A stretch of 64,000 nt of DNA, taken from contig NC_016133.3 in NCBI RefSeq assembly GCF_000005505.3, positions 41,443,237 to 41,507,236 on the forward strand. Reading direction: 5' to 3'. How positions within the stretch are numbered: position 1 is the first letter of the stretch; each line of letters begins with the position of its first letter. This stretch comes from Brachypodium distachyon (lineage: Eukaryota; Streptophyta; Magnoliopsida; Poales; Poaceae). The position numbers and the translations under genes were made by a program. Below are positions 38,991-49,893 of this stretch, piece by piece. The notes beneath the pieces are model-generated. The model was not told where the DNA came from and ran no database searches. It worked only from the letters and a program-made list of their open reading frames with translations.

Positions 38991-39164
38991 GGCTTGTAGC
39001 TGCCTTGCAGCAAAACTACTTCGATGATATGCCTTCCTTGAGCATATTCTAAAAAAAAACCATTTAAATACGTAGGAATGCAAAATGTCATCCAACACGT
39101 GACCGTACATGTGCTGGCTGGGCGAGCTGCAGAACATAGCAAAGCAAGCCAACCAGGTAAGAGA

Positions 39165-39290
39165 CTCTATGGAAATCCGTAATTTGAAACTATTTTATTT
39201 CTCGAACCGCTCACTCAAATTACGATCTGTAATCATTATCAGTTTTGTTTTGCGACAAAAAAAAATTGCCTTGAAAGTTATCGTATGTCA
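39165..39290. repeat. Relic of the unclassified tandem-repeat element family
   Basis: CCGTAATTTGAAAC..ATTTCTCGAACCG and CTCACTCAAATTACGATCTG followed by AAAAAAAATTGCC resemble 4925-5065 of copy 1. Only this internal block is left; no array and no ends. Confidence 0.45.
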
Positions 39291-39299
39291 GTTTGATTG

Positions 39300-40340
39300 G
39301 TTTATTAGAGATAAGTAGCTTGTTTTGGTTCTGGAAACGTCAACCCTGAACATTTTAGAACCTGCATATAGGTGTAATCAATAATATAGACACTACAACT
39401 TAAATTCCGCTAGCTGCTTTTAACGTTTTCCAAAAGAATTTACCACCGAAGTGGTGATGCAAGACTAAATTGGCGACGGGTTGCAAAGTTCCTGTTCAAG
39501 GGCCTTTTTTGCAAAATTTTCACAGGCCGACGGGACTTCGTCTAGCTGCCACGTATTTAATTCTGACTAATTAGACTAAAATGCTCCAAAGCTGAGCTTT
39601 ATTCAACGACTTTGATGTGACTTTTGGTTGCAACGGACGGAGTATATATCTTTGTTGTCGTTCATTTGCCTTTCTGTAACCACGAGCAACGGCAATGGTC
39701 CGGCAAGCTTCCCTGCACGGTGCAACTTGGCAAAGGGCAGGCCACCGAATCCCACCGCACTGCTACGCCGTGCCGTGCCCAGTAGCCAACCAATAGAAGA
39801 CCGTGCAGGATTCCTCGGCTTCGTACGGACAAGCACGTTGCAATGTCGGGGGTCCCTTAAAAAACTTTCCACAACAAACCAGTCAACGAAGTCAGCCATG
39901 GAACACCGTTGTAATTGTAACGCTCTAGTATCATCAGATTCATTAGAGGTAGCCCTACTACTGCTAGCACCATTTACAGACAATTGCTAAGCCTGACACT
40001 ATCCAGCCACGGATCGGGTCCAGTTCAAGGTCATGTCAGTGCATCTGCAGACGAGTGCCACAACCATTTGCGCAATCTTTCCCACGTCAAGGCCGGCAAA
40101 CAAGAAAAAACGGCACTTTGCACGGCGCAGCATTCACCAGACATGGAACAGGGGGCTCAAAACATGAACTACTACAAACAAAAAGGGGGAGAGATCCTGA
40201 AAGGAAGCGATGAGCATCCAACAATGTCTTCTCTTTCGTATATCTCTCTCCAAACGACTCAGGGCTGGAGTCACAAAGGTCAAAAAGGGGCCACTGGCAG
40301 CTTCATGGTTAATGATGTCACGGTGCTGGCTCGGACTCGT
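39300..40340. other. Gene-free interval between the convergent JmjC and SFH genes
   Basis: Open frames (39628-39990 and 39984-40361, plus) show no domain or convincing codon pattern. The last overlaps the probable SFH 3' UTR on the other strand. A 25-bp unit CTTCTCATGGTAATAATACCATGCTA is duplicated in tandem at about 40425-40476, inside the SFH terminal intron. Confidence 0.5.
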
Positions 40341-40355
40341 GTAATATGTGTCGTC

Positions 40356-43300
40356 CTATGAACAAAACAACCTCTTCTGCACGAACAATGGGGGTGAGGA
40401 TTAGTTAGTTCAGTTTGGAATCCACTTCTCATGGTAATAATACCATGCTACTTCTCATGGTAATAATACCATGCTAGTTCAGAAATGCTACCACCGGGTT
40501 CAAACAAAGTAGAAACGTCAGTGAACTGGTCGAATATGGCATACCCTGACTCTCGAGGACTCCTGTACAGCTTCCAGTCTCTCCACCAACGACTGCTGCT
40601 TAGCCAGCGTAGAGTGCAGTACCTGGTGAAATGAAATTACCAGGGCTTTTAGCACCAATTGCATGCAGAATCATACCAGGAAAATACAAGGGATAGGTTA
40701 CACAGCATATCTTCGCTACATATGTTTGTGAAAATGTTGGTTCAGTCAAATGCACATATGTTCAGTCAAATGTTGGTGAAATGAAATGACAAAGTGTTCA
40801 TTAAAAACCGTATATGCTAATGTGAGGCTTACTCTTTTGGTCCTCTCCAGGTCAGCCTCAATGGATCTGATGCGCTCAAACGAGTTCTGTAGTATTTGCT
40901 CTTTGTCCTCGGGAATCTCTGGTGGTTTGCTGGCAAGTTGGTTGCACAAAGATTCAAGATTTTCGATACGCTGTAAGCAGGCAATCATATCATCGTCGCT
41001 TATAGTTCGAGGCTGTGGCTTCTCTGCAGCTGGGACTGGTTCGGGAAAAGGATGCGCCTGTTCAAGCCTCCTCTGTGGTGCACAGATGAAAAGGCGGAAG
41101 AAAGAGAATAGCTTGATCAAGGCTGTGAGCACAACTTTGACAAAATTTTCCAAGCCTCTTGGGAGAATTGTACCATCCAGATTGCCAGCATTGTTCCCTG
41201 CCATCAATAGAACCACAAACAAAATCAACGTCAAAAAAAAATAATCACAAGCGCCATAGCGCCACCGAAGTAGCAGTTAACTTGAGAGCTAGGTGCGGTC
41301 TTTTGCTTTTACCATAATAATGCACAACAAATGTTGATGGGGAGGAAGGAACCGTAAAAGATTATTTCTAGATGTGATGAAAACAAACAAATATGTAAAC
41401 AAAATGTCTAAAACATCTCATTTGCAATTAAGCAGGCTATATGACTGTCTGCATCACTTATCAATTCCGCTTTTCGGTGAGCAGTAACACATGGAAGTAA
41501 ATATACTATGGAGAAGTCAAACACTCATAAAATCGACAAACAATTTACTGTGCAAGACATTAAATGAAACAGTCCTCTGTGAGGACATTACACAGAGCAA
41601 CAGTTCCTGACAGGTATACCACATGACCTGTACTTCATTCCTTCTGGTCAGAATTTAAGGGTGATTTATGCCCCTTGTCATCCTAGCATTGCGATATCAG
41701 CCCTGTTGTTTTAAATCAATGGATGTATTCCATGCAGTGAGATATGAAGAAGTCCTACGAACAATGCAGCACTAGATTTTAAAGAAACTAAAGTTAATTC
41801 GGTGAAGTAGACAATTTCAAGTTTTCGTTATTCTGAGGCCAAAGCAACAGCCAAGGAAGCTGCTGAAAAATTGGTGGTACAGAGTTTTGTAACCAAATGC
41901 AAGGAACAGATGGTACCTAAATCCTGATGATTTCCATTGGTGGAAGATTGCCTGTTATCAACTCGTCGCTTTGGCACACTTTCAGTAGTTTGTCGCGCTC
42001 CCCTGCCGGTTTCAAGAGAAATATCCAGGAAATTCTGATCATCGCAGATAAAGTAAGTTAAAGAATCTATGCCTTTTACCTGCAGCAAGTATAATTAACA
42101 GAACGTATGATGCAAAGAATTCAAGGTAATCGCAATCGTAAGGAAAAGGTAAGAAAGAGCAAAGCACTGAACTCACTTCCTCATGGACTGGAGTGAGGCA
42201 ACCATATTCAGTGCCTTTAGGAACAAATGATGAGCCCAAGTCATCAACATCTGAACCTGATTCAGCATTCGACGTGTCGCTAATCATGCCCTGCCACTGG
42301 AAACAATGCATATAAAAGTTTTAGAACATAATGAGAAGCAGCAATCGGCTAGATGTACAGCTGGGGTAGAATGCAAAGTGTTATTCCAGAATCTTACCTT
42401 TAACTGTTCTAACCGAAGAGAAGAATTGCTTTGTTCTTCACCATCGGAAATTGGCTTTATATCCCTTGCACAACCAGCCTCCAAATTGTGTATCAGCTGC
42501 CAACAGAATATGTACAAGTAATTTTACAAAATATACTCAAATTGCAATAGAAAAACATGTGCACATTTTCAGATAACTACAGGCCGAAATACTACCTTCA
42601 AAATAAAAGGATCATTCCATGGCCCCTTGTTCGACCCAAGACAGCCACCCTTATCAGCACATGAGCATGAACCACCAAGGAACTCTGGCAACTCACTGTG
42701 AGAAGCACAACTATTGTCAAAATGTTCTAGAATGTAAAAAGTACAGACTGAAGCATGTATCTCAAGCTCTCAACAGATGAGCGCATGTGAATTAAGTAAA
42801 AATGATTTGTCTCAGACCAACCTTGGGTCAATTACTTCAAGAAGTCTACTCTGGTAGTTGGAACCGAGAACCTACATCGAAGGAAAAAAATATAGTCACT
42901 TGCTGATGGATTAAAATTGTACTAACAAATAATCTATATAGCTTACATGAATCTTTGATGAAGTTTTTGGGTCAAGGAAGCCCTTCACACTGTTCCAGAT
43001 CAACTTGAACCCACTGCCTCCATTCACAACAAACATTTGATGCAACGTCTGCGGTATGATACATTTTATTAGAATGGTTGATTCACTATGATAAAATACT
43101 AAACCGACGTATCAACTCTGACTCAAAATTACTACCTCAGGATAATAGTCACTGTCGATCTTCTGCATTCGGTGTACAAGCTCCCTTGCAATCTTGGAGA
43201 AATTCTTAAAACCCTGCATACAGCAAACAAATTTTAGAAAAACAATCGAGGAAACATGCAAAAAGACAGAACAGGATATACAGGCAAAGTCCTAGAAGGA

Positions 43301-44236
43301 TCATTCACATACCACACCCTGGACATCCAAGATTGTGGTAGTGGAGTCAATGTGCCTCTTGGCAGCCAATGTGCAGGCAGGGAACCTCTCCCTGAAGGCC
43401 CTCTCAAACTCCTGAACATGGTACTTGATGTACCTCTCCACAGAGGTAATCTGCATGAGCTTGTTGGGGTCGACCTTTCCGAGCCTCTCGATGTAAACTG
43501 GGCGGCCCTCTCGGTCGACGCCATGGTAGCCCTGTGGGTAGTAGCACAGTACCTCATCCAGTTCATGAAACTCAAAATCCTGACCACATAGAAGTGCTTA
43601 AAATGTTAGCCATTAAGCAAAGATAACAATTTGAGACCAACAGCTCACATGTTAGTGTGATCACCTCAAGGATTGTGTCAACGTCAAACTCTTTCCTCCA
43701 TCTTAGCATGTCTCCCCACATCTGCATTGCCTTCTCGGTGTCAAACTTCCTGGCTTTCAAGAACCTGCATCAAACATTCACGTGGCAAGTTTCAGATCCT
43801 GGCATTTCACAACGGTATAATGGAAATAACAGGAAAAATACAGACAAAAGGGAATAGTTTTCTTGCCCAGACCTTAGAATCATGTGGTAGTCATCGTGCT
43901 TTTCGGGGAGGAGCCCGTGCGCGGCGAGACAGTCGCGGAAGGCGGCGACGGCGCGCTCCTCCTCGGCGTCACGGACGTCCTCGATGGAGATGGCCGCCGG
44001 GAAGCGGAAGTCGACGCGCCGCCTGCCGCGCTTCTTGAGCGCGTGGATGGCCTTCCGCCGCAGCGACCCGATTTTCCGGCGTCGGCGCTCGTCCTCCGAG
44101 TTGCCGTCGCACAGCGATATCTCGACATCGTCCGCATGGATCACTGCAGAGAGGGGCGCCTCACGCACACTACTCGAGAAGAAAACAAGACGACGCAGAA
44201 CACTGGAGTACGAGAACTCTCGCCCTTACCTGACAT
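40356..44236 (-). CDS. Sec14-nodulin phosphatidylinositol/phosphatidylcholine transfer protein (SFH family)
   Basis: Exons in gene order: 44236-44230, 44143-43873, 43764-43665, 43579-43313, 43214-43137, 43048-42947, 42871-42822, 42695-42596, 42496-42398, 42296-42177, 42079-41917, 41197-40833, 40622-40545 and 40376-40356. They give 606 aa in consistent phase. The N-terminus is basic ([19 protein letters not shown]). Then comes a CRAL-TRIO N helix ([29 protein letters not shown]) and the Sec14 lipid-binding lobe ([89 protein letters not shown]). A linker and a C-terminal nodulin-like coiled region end KRLFCS. Such proteins exchange PtdIns for PtdCho and stimulate PtdIns 4-phosphate signalling at membranes (polarised growth in Arabidopsis). 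Two tiny terminal exons were placed by family logic. Open frame continues upstream of the chosen ATG (NASAEAYKDPNLEER), so an earlier start is possible. Confidence 0.9.
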
Positions 44237-45002
44237 TCTCTCCTCCAAATTCGGGTCCTTGTACGCCTCAGCGCTCGCGTTGGAATGGCCAATGTTGGTA
44301 ATCTTCTTCTATATAACAGAGAAATTTTGCAAGGGTTAGCACTCGTTGCGATAACCAGAAACGAAGAACAAAAAAAGAACACACATTTGTTGTTGTGGCA
44401 GGCAGGAGTAAAAACTCTGCGCCACAGATCTGAGCAGCACAACAAGCGGAACAGAGGAACAGATATCGGGGCAAAAACGATTTGCAGTTTGCAGGACCAG
44501 AACGAGAACCTGCATTGGTTACTAAAAGCGTCGCAATAAATTCCACGCAGAGAAGAAGAAGCAGCAACAGCAGCGGCACCGCGGCATCACATTTATTTCA
44601 TCCTAGGAACGCTCCTAAACCGAAGAATGGAAACAAAGAAAACAAAAGGAGAGAGAGGAAAAGGATCGAACCTGACGGGACAGCTCGAATCCTATACCAC
44701 GAAAACGAGCAGAAGAACAAAACCCAAGAACCTAAAATCTCCCCTGCTAATCCCCCTAATCCACAGGCAGATCCAAAGCAAACAACGGGAACGGAAGAAA
44801 CGGACTCCGGATCTCAGGCGAGGGAGAGGGGGAGCAAAGCGAAGGGAGTTAGTTTACATTTACGCCGATGCAACAAGGGAATCTTGTCTTGGGGCAGCAG
44901 CGGCAGAGAGATTGGAGCTTTCTTCTTTCCCTCCCTTCACTCCCACCACCTCCTGCCTTCTCTCTTCCTTTGCTCCGTCTAGTACTGGTAAAACTGGAGA
45001 GT

Positions 45003-45022
45003 GGCTGGCTGGCTGGCTGGCT
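45003..45022. repeat. (GGCT)n microsatellite upstream of the SFH gene
   Basis: Five GGCT units in the upstream flank of the SFH gene, next to a CT-rich pyrimidine tract (44920-44985). Confidence 0.8.
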
Positions 45023-45511
45023 GCTGGAATTCCTCCCATATATTCGTATTTTTACCCGGAGCTACTACACCGTATCAGACGGTAGGCCCTGTACGTATAA
45101 ATGTACGGGAGGTTAGAGATGGGAGGGAGCTAGGCAGGGGGCCTACGAAATGGTCATTCTGCCGAGAAATGTGGCACGTAGCTCTCGGGGTTGGATGGAT
45201 CTGGTGGACCATTTCTTCGGGTACATTTTTGACTTTACGATCGATGCAATATCCCCTTCCATTAATGCTTTTAAGATCCGTGCAAAAAAAGACGTTACTC
45301 CCTACTGCTAATCGCCTGCCCTTTTTTTTAGATATAATCGATGGCCTGCTCTTTTTTTTAGATACAAATAAATCGCCTACCGTTTGTTTAGATACAATCA
45401 ATTGCCTGCCATTTAGTGCCCGGAGCATTGAGAGTGTCTAATTAAAAACTTTGAATGAGATTCTTTTTATTTATCAGTAAAAAAAACTTTGAATGAGTCG
45501 GTGGATTTCTC

Positions 45512-45639
45512 TACTCCCTCCGTCCAACAAAAAATGTCTCGAATTTGTTAAAATTTGAATGTATCTAGACATGACTTAGTGTATAAATGCATTCAAATTT
45601 AATTAAAGTTGAGACATCCCTTGTTGGACGGAGGGAGTA
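45512..45639. mobile_element. Stowaway MITE, family A copy 3 (best preserved)
   Basis: Perfect-looking ends TACTCCCTCCGTCCAACAAA and TTGTTGGACGGAGGGAGTA with TA borders. The interior TATCTAGACATGACTTAGTG is shared with 11404-11529 and 17973-18091. It lies about 1.3 kb upstream of the SFH start. Confidence 0.92.
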
Positions 45640-45978
45640 CAACTTCCTAACGCTCTCCCTCCGGAGAATAAAACACATTGCATTTCTTTTTTCTCTCTAT
45701 TAGTCCTTTATTTGAAGCAGAGATAAGTTTTTTGGCTGGTGGATCCCGTGTTTCACGGTCCCACAAGTTCTATTCCGGTTTACTAAGATCCTTTTGAAAA
45801 CTACCGCAGCGAATACAGAAATGATAAATGTGCGTCCAATGTTGAAAAATTTGAATACCAAAGTGAAATGTTGATTAAAAAAAAGAAGTATTGTGGCAAA
45901 TAAAAAATCCAGTGCACAAAAAGAGAATTCATGTCAAAGTGAAAGCCAAAGAAAATCAACAAATAGCCAATGCGGTTA

Positions 45979-45987
45979 AAACTTAAA
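45979..45987 (+). repeat. Left target-site duplication of the MULE
   Basis: AAACTTAAA, repeated exactly at 47219-47227 directly after the right terminal inverted repeat. Nine bases is the diagnostic size for Mutator-superfamily insertion. Confidence 0.88.
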
Positions 45988-47218
45988 GAGTAAATTGCCG
46001 AGAAAAACATATATAGCGGCTCTTGTAACAGAAAACAACGAACCCACGTTTTTTTAACTGATACCCACGAGTACAAGACTAATGAATAACAAAACACCCA
46101 AAACTCACAACTTTGGCCAAGTTAATGATGTTGGCCCACCCGTCATAGGCACGAGCCATTTATGTGGCTCAATTGATCAATTCTCACATCCAGCGGCTGT
46201 AGCGGCATCTTGAGCCGAAGCCATTCTCTTCCCTCCCGTTCCTCCCTCTCTCTCTCTTCTCTCTCTCTCTCTCCGGCGGGCGGATGGATCCAGGTGAACG
46301 ATGTTGGGTGAGGCAGCGGCCGGGTTGAGCTTCGGGGGGAGCAACGCGGGAGAAGACAGGAAGGAGATAGTCGGCCACGGTGCTGCTATTTTTGGCGCGC
46401 GCAGTGACTGGGATGCAGCCCGGCGGGGAAAAGCTCGACGGCGGTGGCGGATCGGAGTCGAGGAAGAAGATGGGGGCGCGGAGGTCTCGAAGCCCGGCTC
46501 GACGTGCGGATCTTGCCCACGCGTGCGCGGCGGCAAGGGGAAGAGGATGGCGGCGGCGTATGCGAGGTTGCGGTGCTAGAGGAGGTCCACGACGCGGCCA
46601 CGGTGGCCGATGGCGAAGCTCTGAGGCTAGGACGCTTAGGTGAAGGAGAGACGCAGGCGGCTGTGAGATAAGCTTCACGATGTCGAGGCGCACCCCCCGC
46701 TTGGTGCCAGAACCTCACTCCGATGTCGAGCGGGATCCGATGAGATCCGAACGGCATCGACCATGGAGAAGTCATGTCAGGACGGGATGAACCTGGATGG
46801 GCCGCATGGAGTCCATGGACGGGATGAACCTGGATGGTCCCGTGGGTGACCATGCACTCTGTGTTCTTTTCGGTCCTCCCCATCACGTCCCGCCGCTCGC
46901 TCACGCACCGCGTCAGTGCTTGTGTGATCTCCTTCTTCTTCCTCCCCGCCTCATCCAAACAAGCTCGGCGGCGCCCATGGAGATTGGCTGGTGGCTTGGC
47001 TCCTATATCGGCTCAAGCCGTCGGCAAGAAGATTTGATACAGAAACCAGGCTCATGCTTATGACATGTGGGCCAACATCATTAACTTGGGGAAATTTGAG
47101 AATTTTGGGTTTTTTGTTAGTAATTAGTCTTGGACTCGTGGGTATCAATTAAAAGCCTCTGGGTTCGTGGGTTTTTGTTACAAGAGCCGCTAGATATGTG
47201 TTTTTGTGCAATTTACTC
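45988..47218. mobile_element. Mutator-like element with GC-rich cargo (Pack-MULE candidate)
   Basis: Terminal inverted repeats of about 150 bp (45988-46140 and 47066-47218) are about 80 percent alike. The ends are GAGTAAATTGC/GCAATTTACTC. Shared inner blocks include AGCGGCTCTTGTAACA, GATACCCACGAGT and CCAAGTTAATGATGTTGGCC. A perfect 9-bp TSD flanks it. The interior (about 46165-47040) is strongly GC-rich with a (CT)n tract. It contains overlapping open frames on both strands (46184-46693 and 46386-46958 minus; 46301-46579 plus) without recognisable domains and no transposase. This composition fits a Pack-MULE carrying a captured GC-rich 5' gene fragment; the donor is unknown. Confidence 0.85.
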
Positions 47219-48970
47219 AAACTTAAAAGAGACATACGAGAAAGATGATTGAATTTGTAGGATTTGAAGAATAACCGTGTAAAATTGAATAGAGTTAGTT
47301 TGCTATTGAGCAATCAACAATCTTACTCCCTCTCGATATTCTGTTTATATTTGGATCATGGAGTTTCCTGTCATATCCATACATATTACTGTGTTATCCT
47401 TTTACATCTCCCTTTCAAGTCAGTTTCAAATTAGATCCTTGTTCATGTTTTTTATTTTATTTTATTATTTTGTCAGGTTATTGTGATTTTTCTACATGGG
47501 CAATAAACATTAAAAAAATCATAGCACCACAATTCTGGTTATCTAGTCTAGCTACCTAATTGGGCACAACTAGTACATCGCTTCAAAGCAAGGCCTAATT
47601 TTCACTTGACACATGTCCTGCATCTCAATCAAATTAAAATAGAACAAAAGTGGACCTAAAACTGTAAAAGACTTTCCTTAATTGTGAAGGCTGATCTAAA
47701 GCACCGGCTTCCTGAACTTTCCCGGAATTAAATTAGTCACCAGAAGGTTCGTTTTGTTTCCCACATGCCGATTCCGCTGACGATAAGATCACCTATCACC
47801 ACTTTTTTCAGATATTCTATCACAGTTCTGGGAACAGCCATTCGTGCCCCTCAGGCTTGAGAATCTGCCGTTGAAATAAAAGGATAATGCTCGCAAAGAA
47901 AAATAAAATAAAAGGAAATACTTGTGTACACCATTCAGGTAGCATACGCTTGGTAGAAGACAGCCACGTGTCATTCTAGTACGGAGTATACTTGTTTAAA
48001 GAATGCAAATATTATATTTTAATTGGAAATGTAACTATTCATTTGACATCTAAGAATTAATCAAGTCCGCAAGCCTCGCAGATGGGTGCATGACCCAAGT
48101 GGACTGAGGCTAGGGTCCTTTGGAATTGTTTCTTCAAGTAGTACTAGTTATATTTCTCAGTTATTATATCAAATCATATACACCCTCAGAAGCTTTAAAA
48201 AAAAGTCCAAGTCAACTTAGAAGTACGAAACAAAATCCAAGTGGACTTAGAAATACAGATTTACTTATATGCAGGTCCCATGTGTGAGTATGTCTCGCCA
48301 TTTTTTTTTTGTGATGCACCATTTTCGTTTGGACCTACAAGAGATGATCAGATGAAGAAAAAAGGTAGAGCTGGAAACTCACACACGGAAAAAGGACCCT
48401 CTTTTGCCGATCAGCAGGTGCGCTGGTGTCGGAGACACACGTTGTTTCGTTACGTTATGTCGCGGAACAGCGACCCTGTTTGCTCGGCTACATACAAACA
48501 CCGTACGTGCCGTGCCACCCCATGCATGTCACGTCCTCACGTCCGTTGCACAAAACACACGCTGTGGCATCGCCGTGGCTACAGAGGATGAATGAATCCG
48601 TCCTCCTCTCTTCATTTCTGAAAAGAGGAACACAAGTGGCGACAAGAGGCAGGCAGGCAGGCACAGTGGTCCTGGCCGTGGTGCACAGGCGAGAGAGAAT
48701 GGGTTTGGAATCAACACATGGACGAGGAACGAAAACTGCTTGGGTCCTTGCTTCCTCATCCATTGCTCCGAGGAGAGAACAGGAGAAATGAAGACAGATG
48801 GATAGAGGGCGGCTCAAAGGGGCAAACAAAGCGCATGGATGCAGCAGCAGCAAAGGACCAAAGAGCAAAAGGGGCGCCATTGATTATTTTGGCCGTCAAA
48901 CATGGAAAGGAAAGGTGGTGGCCGGGGGCTAGTCACACCGGACGGTGCTGCCTCGGCTGCGCGCACCGGC

Positions 48971-48989
48971 TGTGTGTGTGTGTGTGTGT
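48971..48989. repeat. (TG)n microsatellite
   Basis: Uninterrupted TG dinucleotides, about nine units. Confidence 0.9.
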
Positions 48990-49875
48990 CAGTTGGACTG
49001 GACCAGCACTTACGCCACGCTGGCCCTTTGCACCAATGAGTTTCCGGAAACCAAATATTTACTCTCGGTTCTCGAATTACTTCCAAAAATTGGTTTCACC
49101 TTGAATCTAGCACAATGCAAGTTGATGCCCCGTTGAGCGTTCGCGGGACCGTCAGAAACTAAAGTGTTTATGTCGACAGCTTGACTAGTCCTGAGAGAAA
49201 AACACTGCCACACAAACGCGTCATGAGCTGGGCCAGGAAAAGATAAACCCGTGGAGATCGACAGAGCTAACAATATGCCCGACCAATCATCCCCAGTAGT
49301 ACTACCAGCACACTGCTCCACTACCAAGTGCTCGCTTACACGGGTCCCTCTGATTCGATTAGACTTTGGGGCGCCGGGGATCGCTCGCAGATTAGATTAG
49401 GATTGGATCGATGGGGATTTACTAGATATTTAGCCGAGATTCGGGTTTTTGAGACTTTTGGAAGCGACGGATGTGACAGGGGCTTGTCGCCACGCGGTCT
49501 GGTCTCGGGACTGTACGGGCAGGTTCTCCTATGCATGGCCCGTGCTCTCTCTCGTCCCCGGTCGCCGTGAACCATACCCACGGTCGACATGCCTAGCGCC
49601 AAATCCTCGACACAAATACTGCCATGGACTCGGCGCACCGAAGCGAGAGTTCCTACTCCTGGTAGTAGTACTCGTGCTAGCGTCCAGGCTAGGGGTAGGC
49701 GATGGCAATGGCGTCCGTCTCGACGCGCACGTTACCCGGCGCCGGCCGGTCCATGGACACGACATTCCACCACGACCTGCCGCGCCGCGCATTGGGCGAG
49801 CAAAAAGGCACACAGAGAGAGTGTGTACTGGAGAGAGCCAAGAGAGCTTCTTTTCAGGATCGGTAGAGTACAAAG

Positions 49876-49893
49876 ATCGATCGATCGATCGGC
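49876..49893. repeat. (GATC)n short tandem repeat
   Basis: Four consecutive GATC units with a partial fifth. Confidence 0.85.

Noticed and set aside
39628..40361. Two plus-strand frames between the JmjC and SFH genes
   Set aside because: No domain, no splice partners, and the second is antisense to the SFH terminal exon and 3' region.
40518..40622. SFH last exon read through to a stop at 40518 (ending HIRPVH)
   Set aside because: A GT donor after AGG at 40545 joins in phase to a tiny exon (40376-40356) ending KRLFCS, which fits the family tail better than the read-through.
46184..46958. Overlapping minus-strand frames inside the MULE as a host gene
   Set aside because: Contained between the terminal repeats; Pro/Ser/Arg-rich with no domain. 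Kept only as possible captured DNA.
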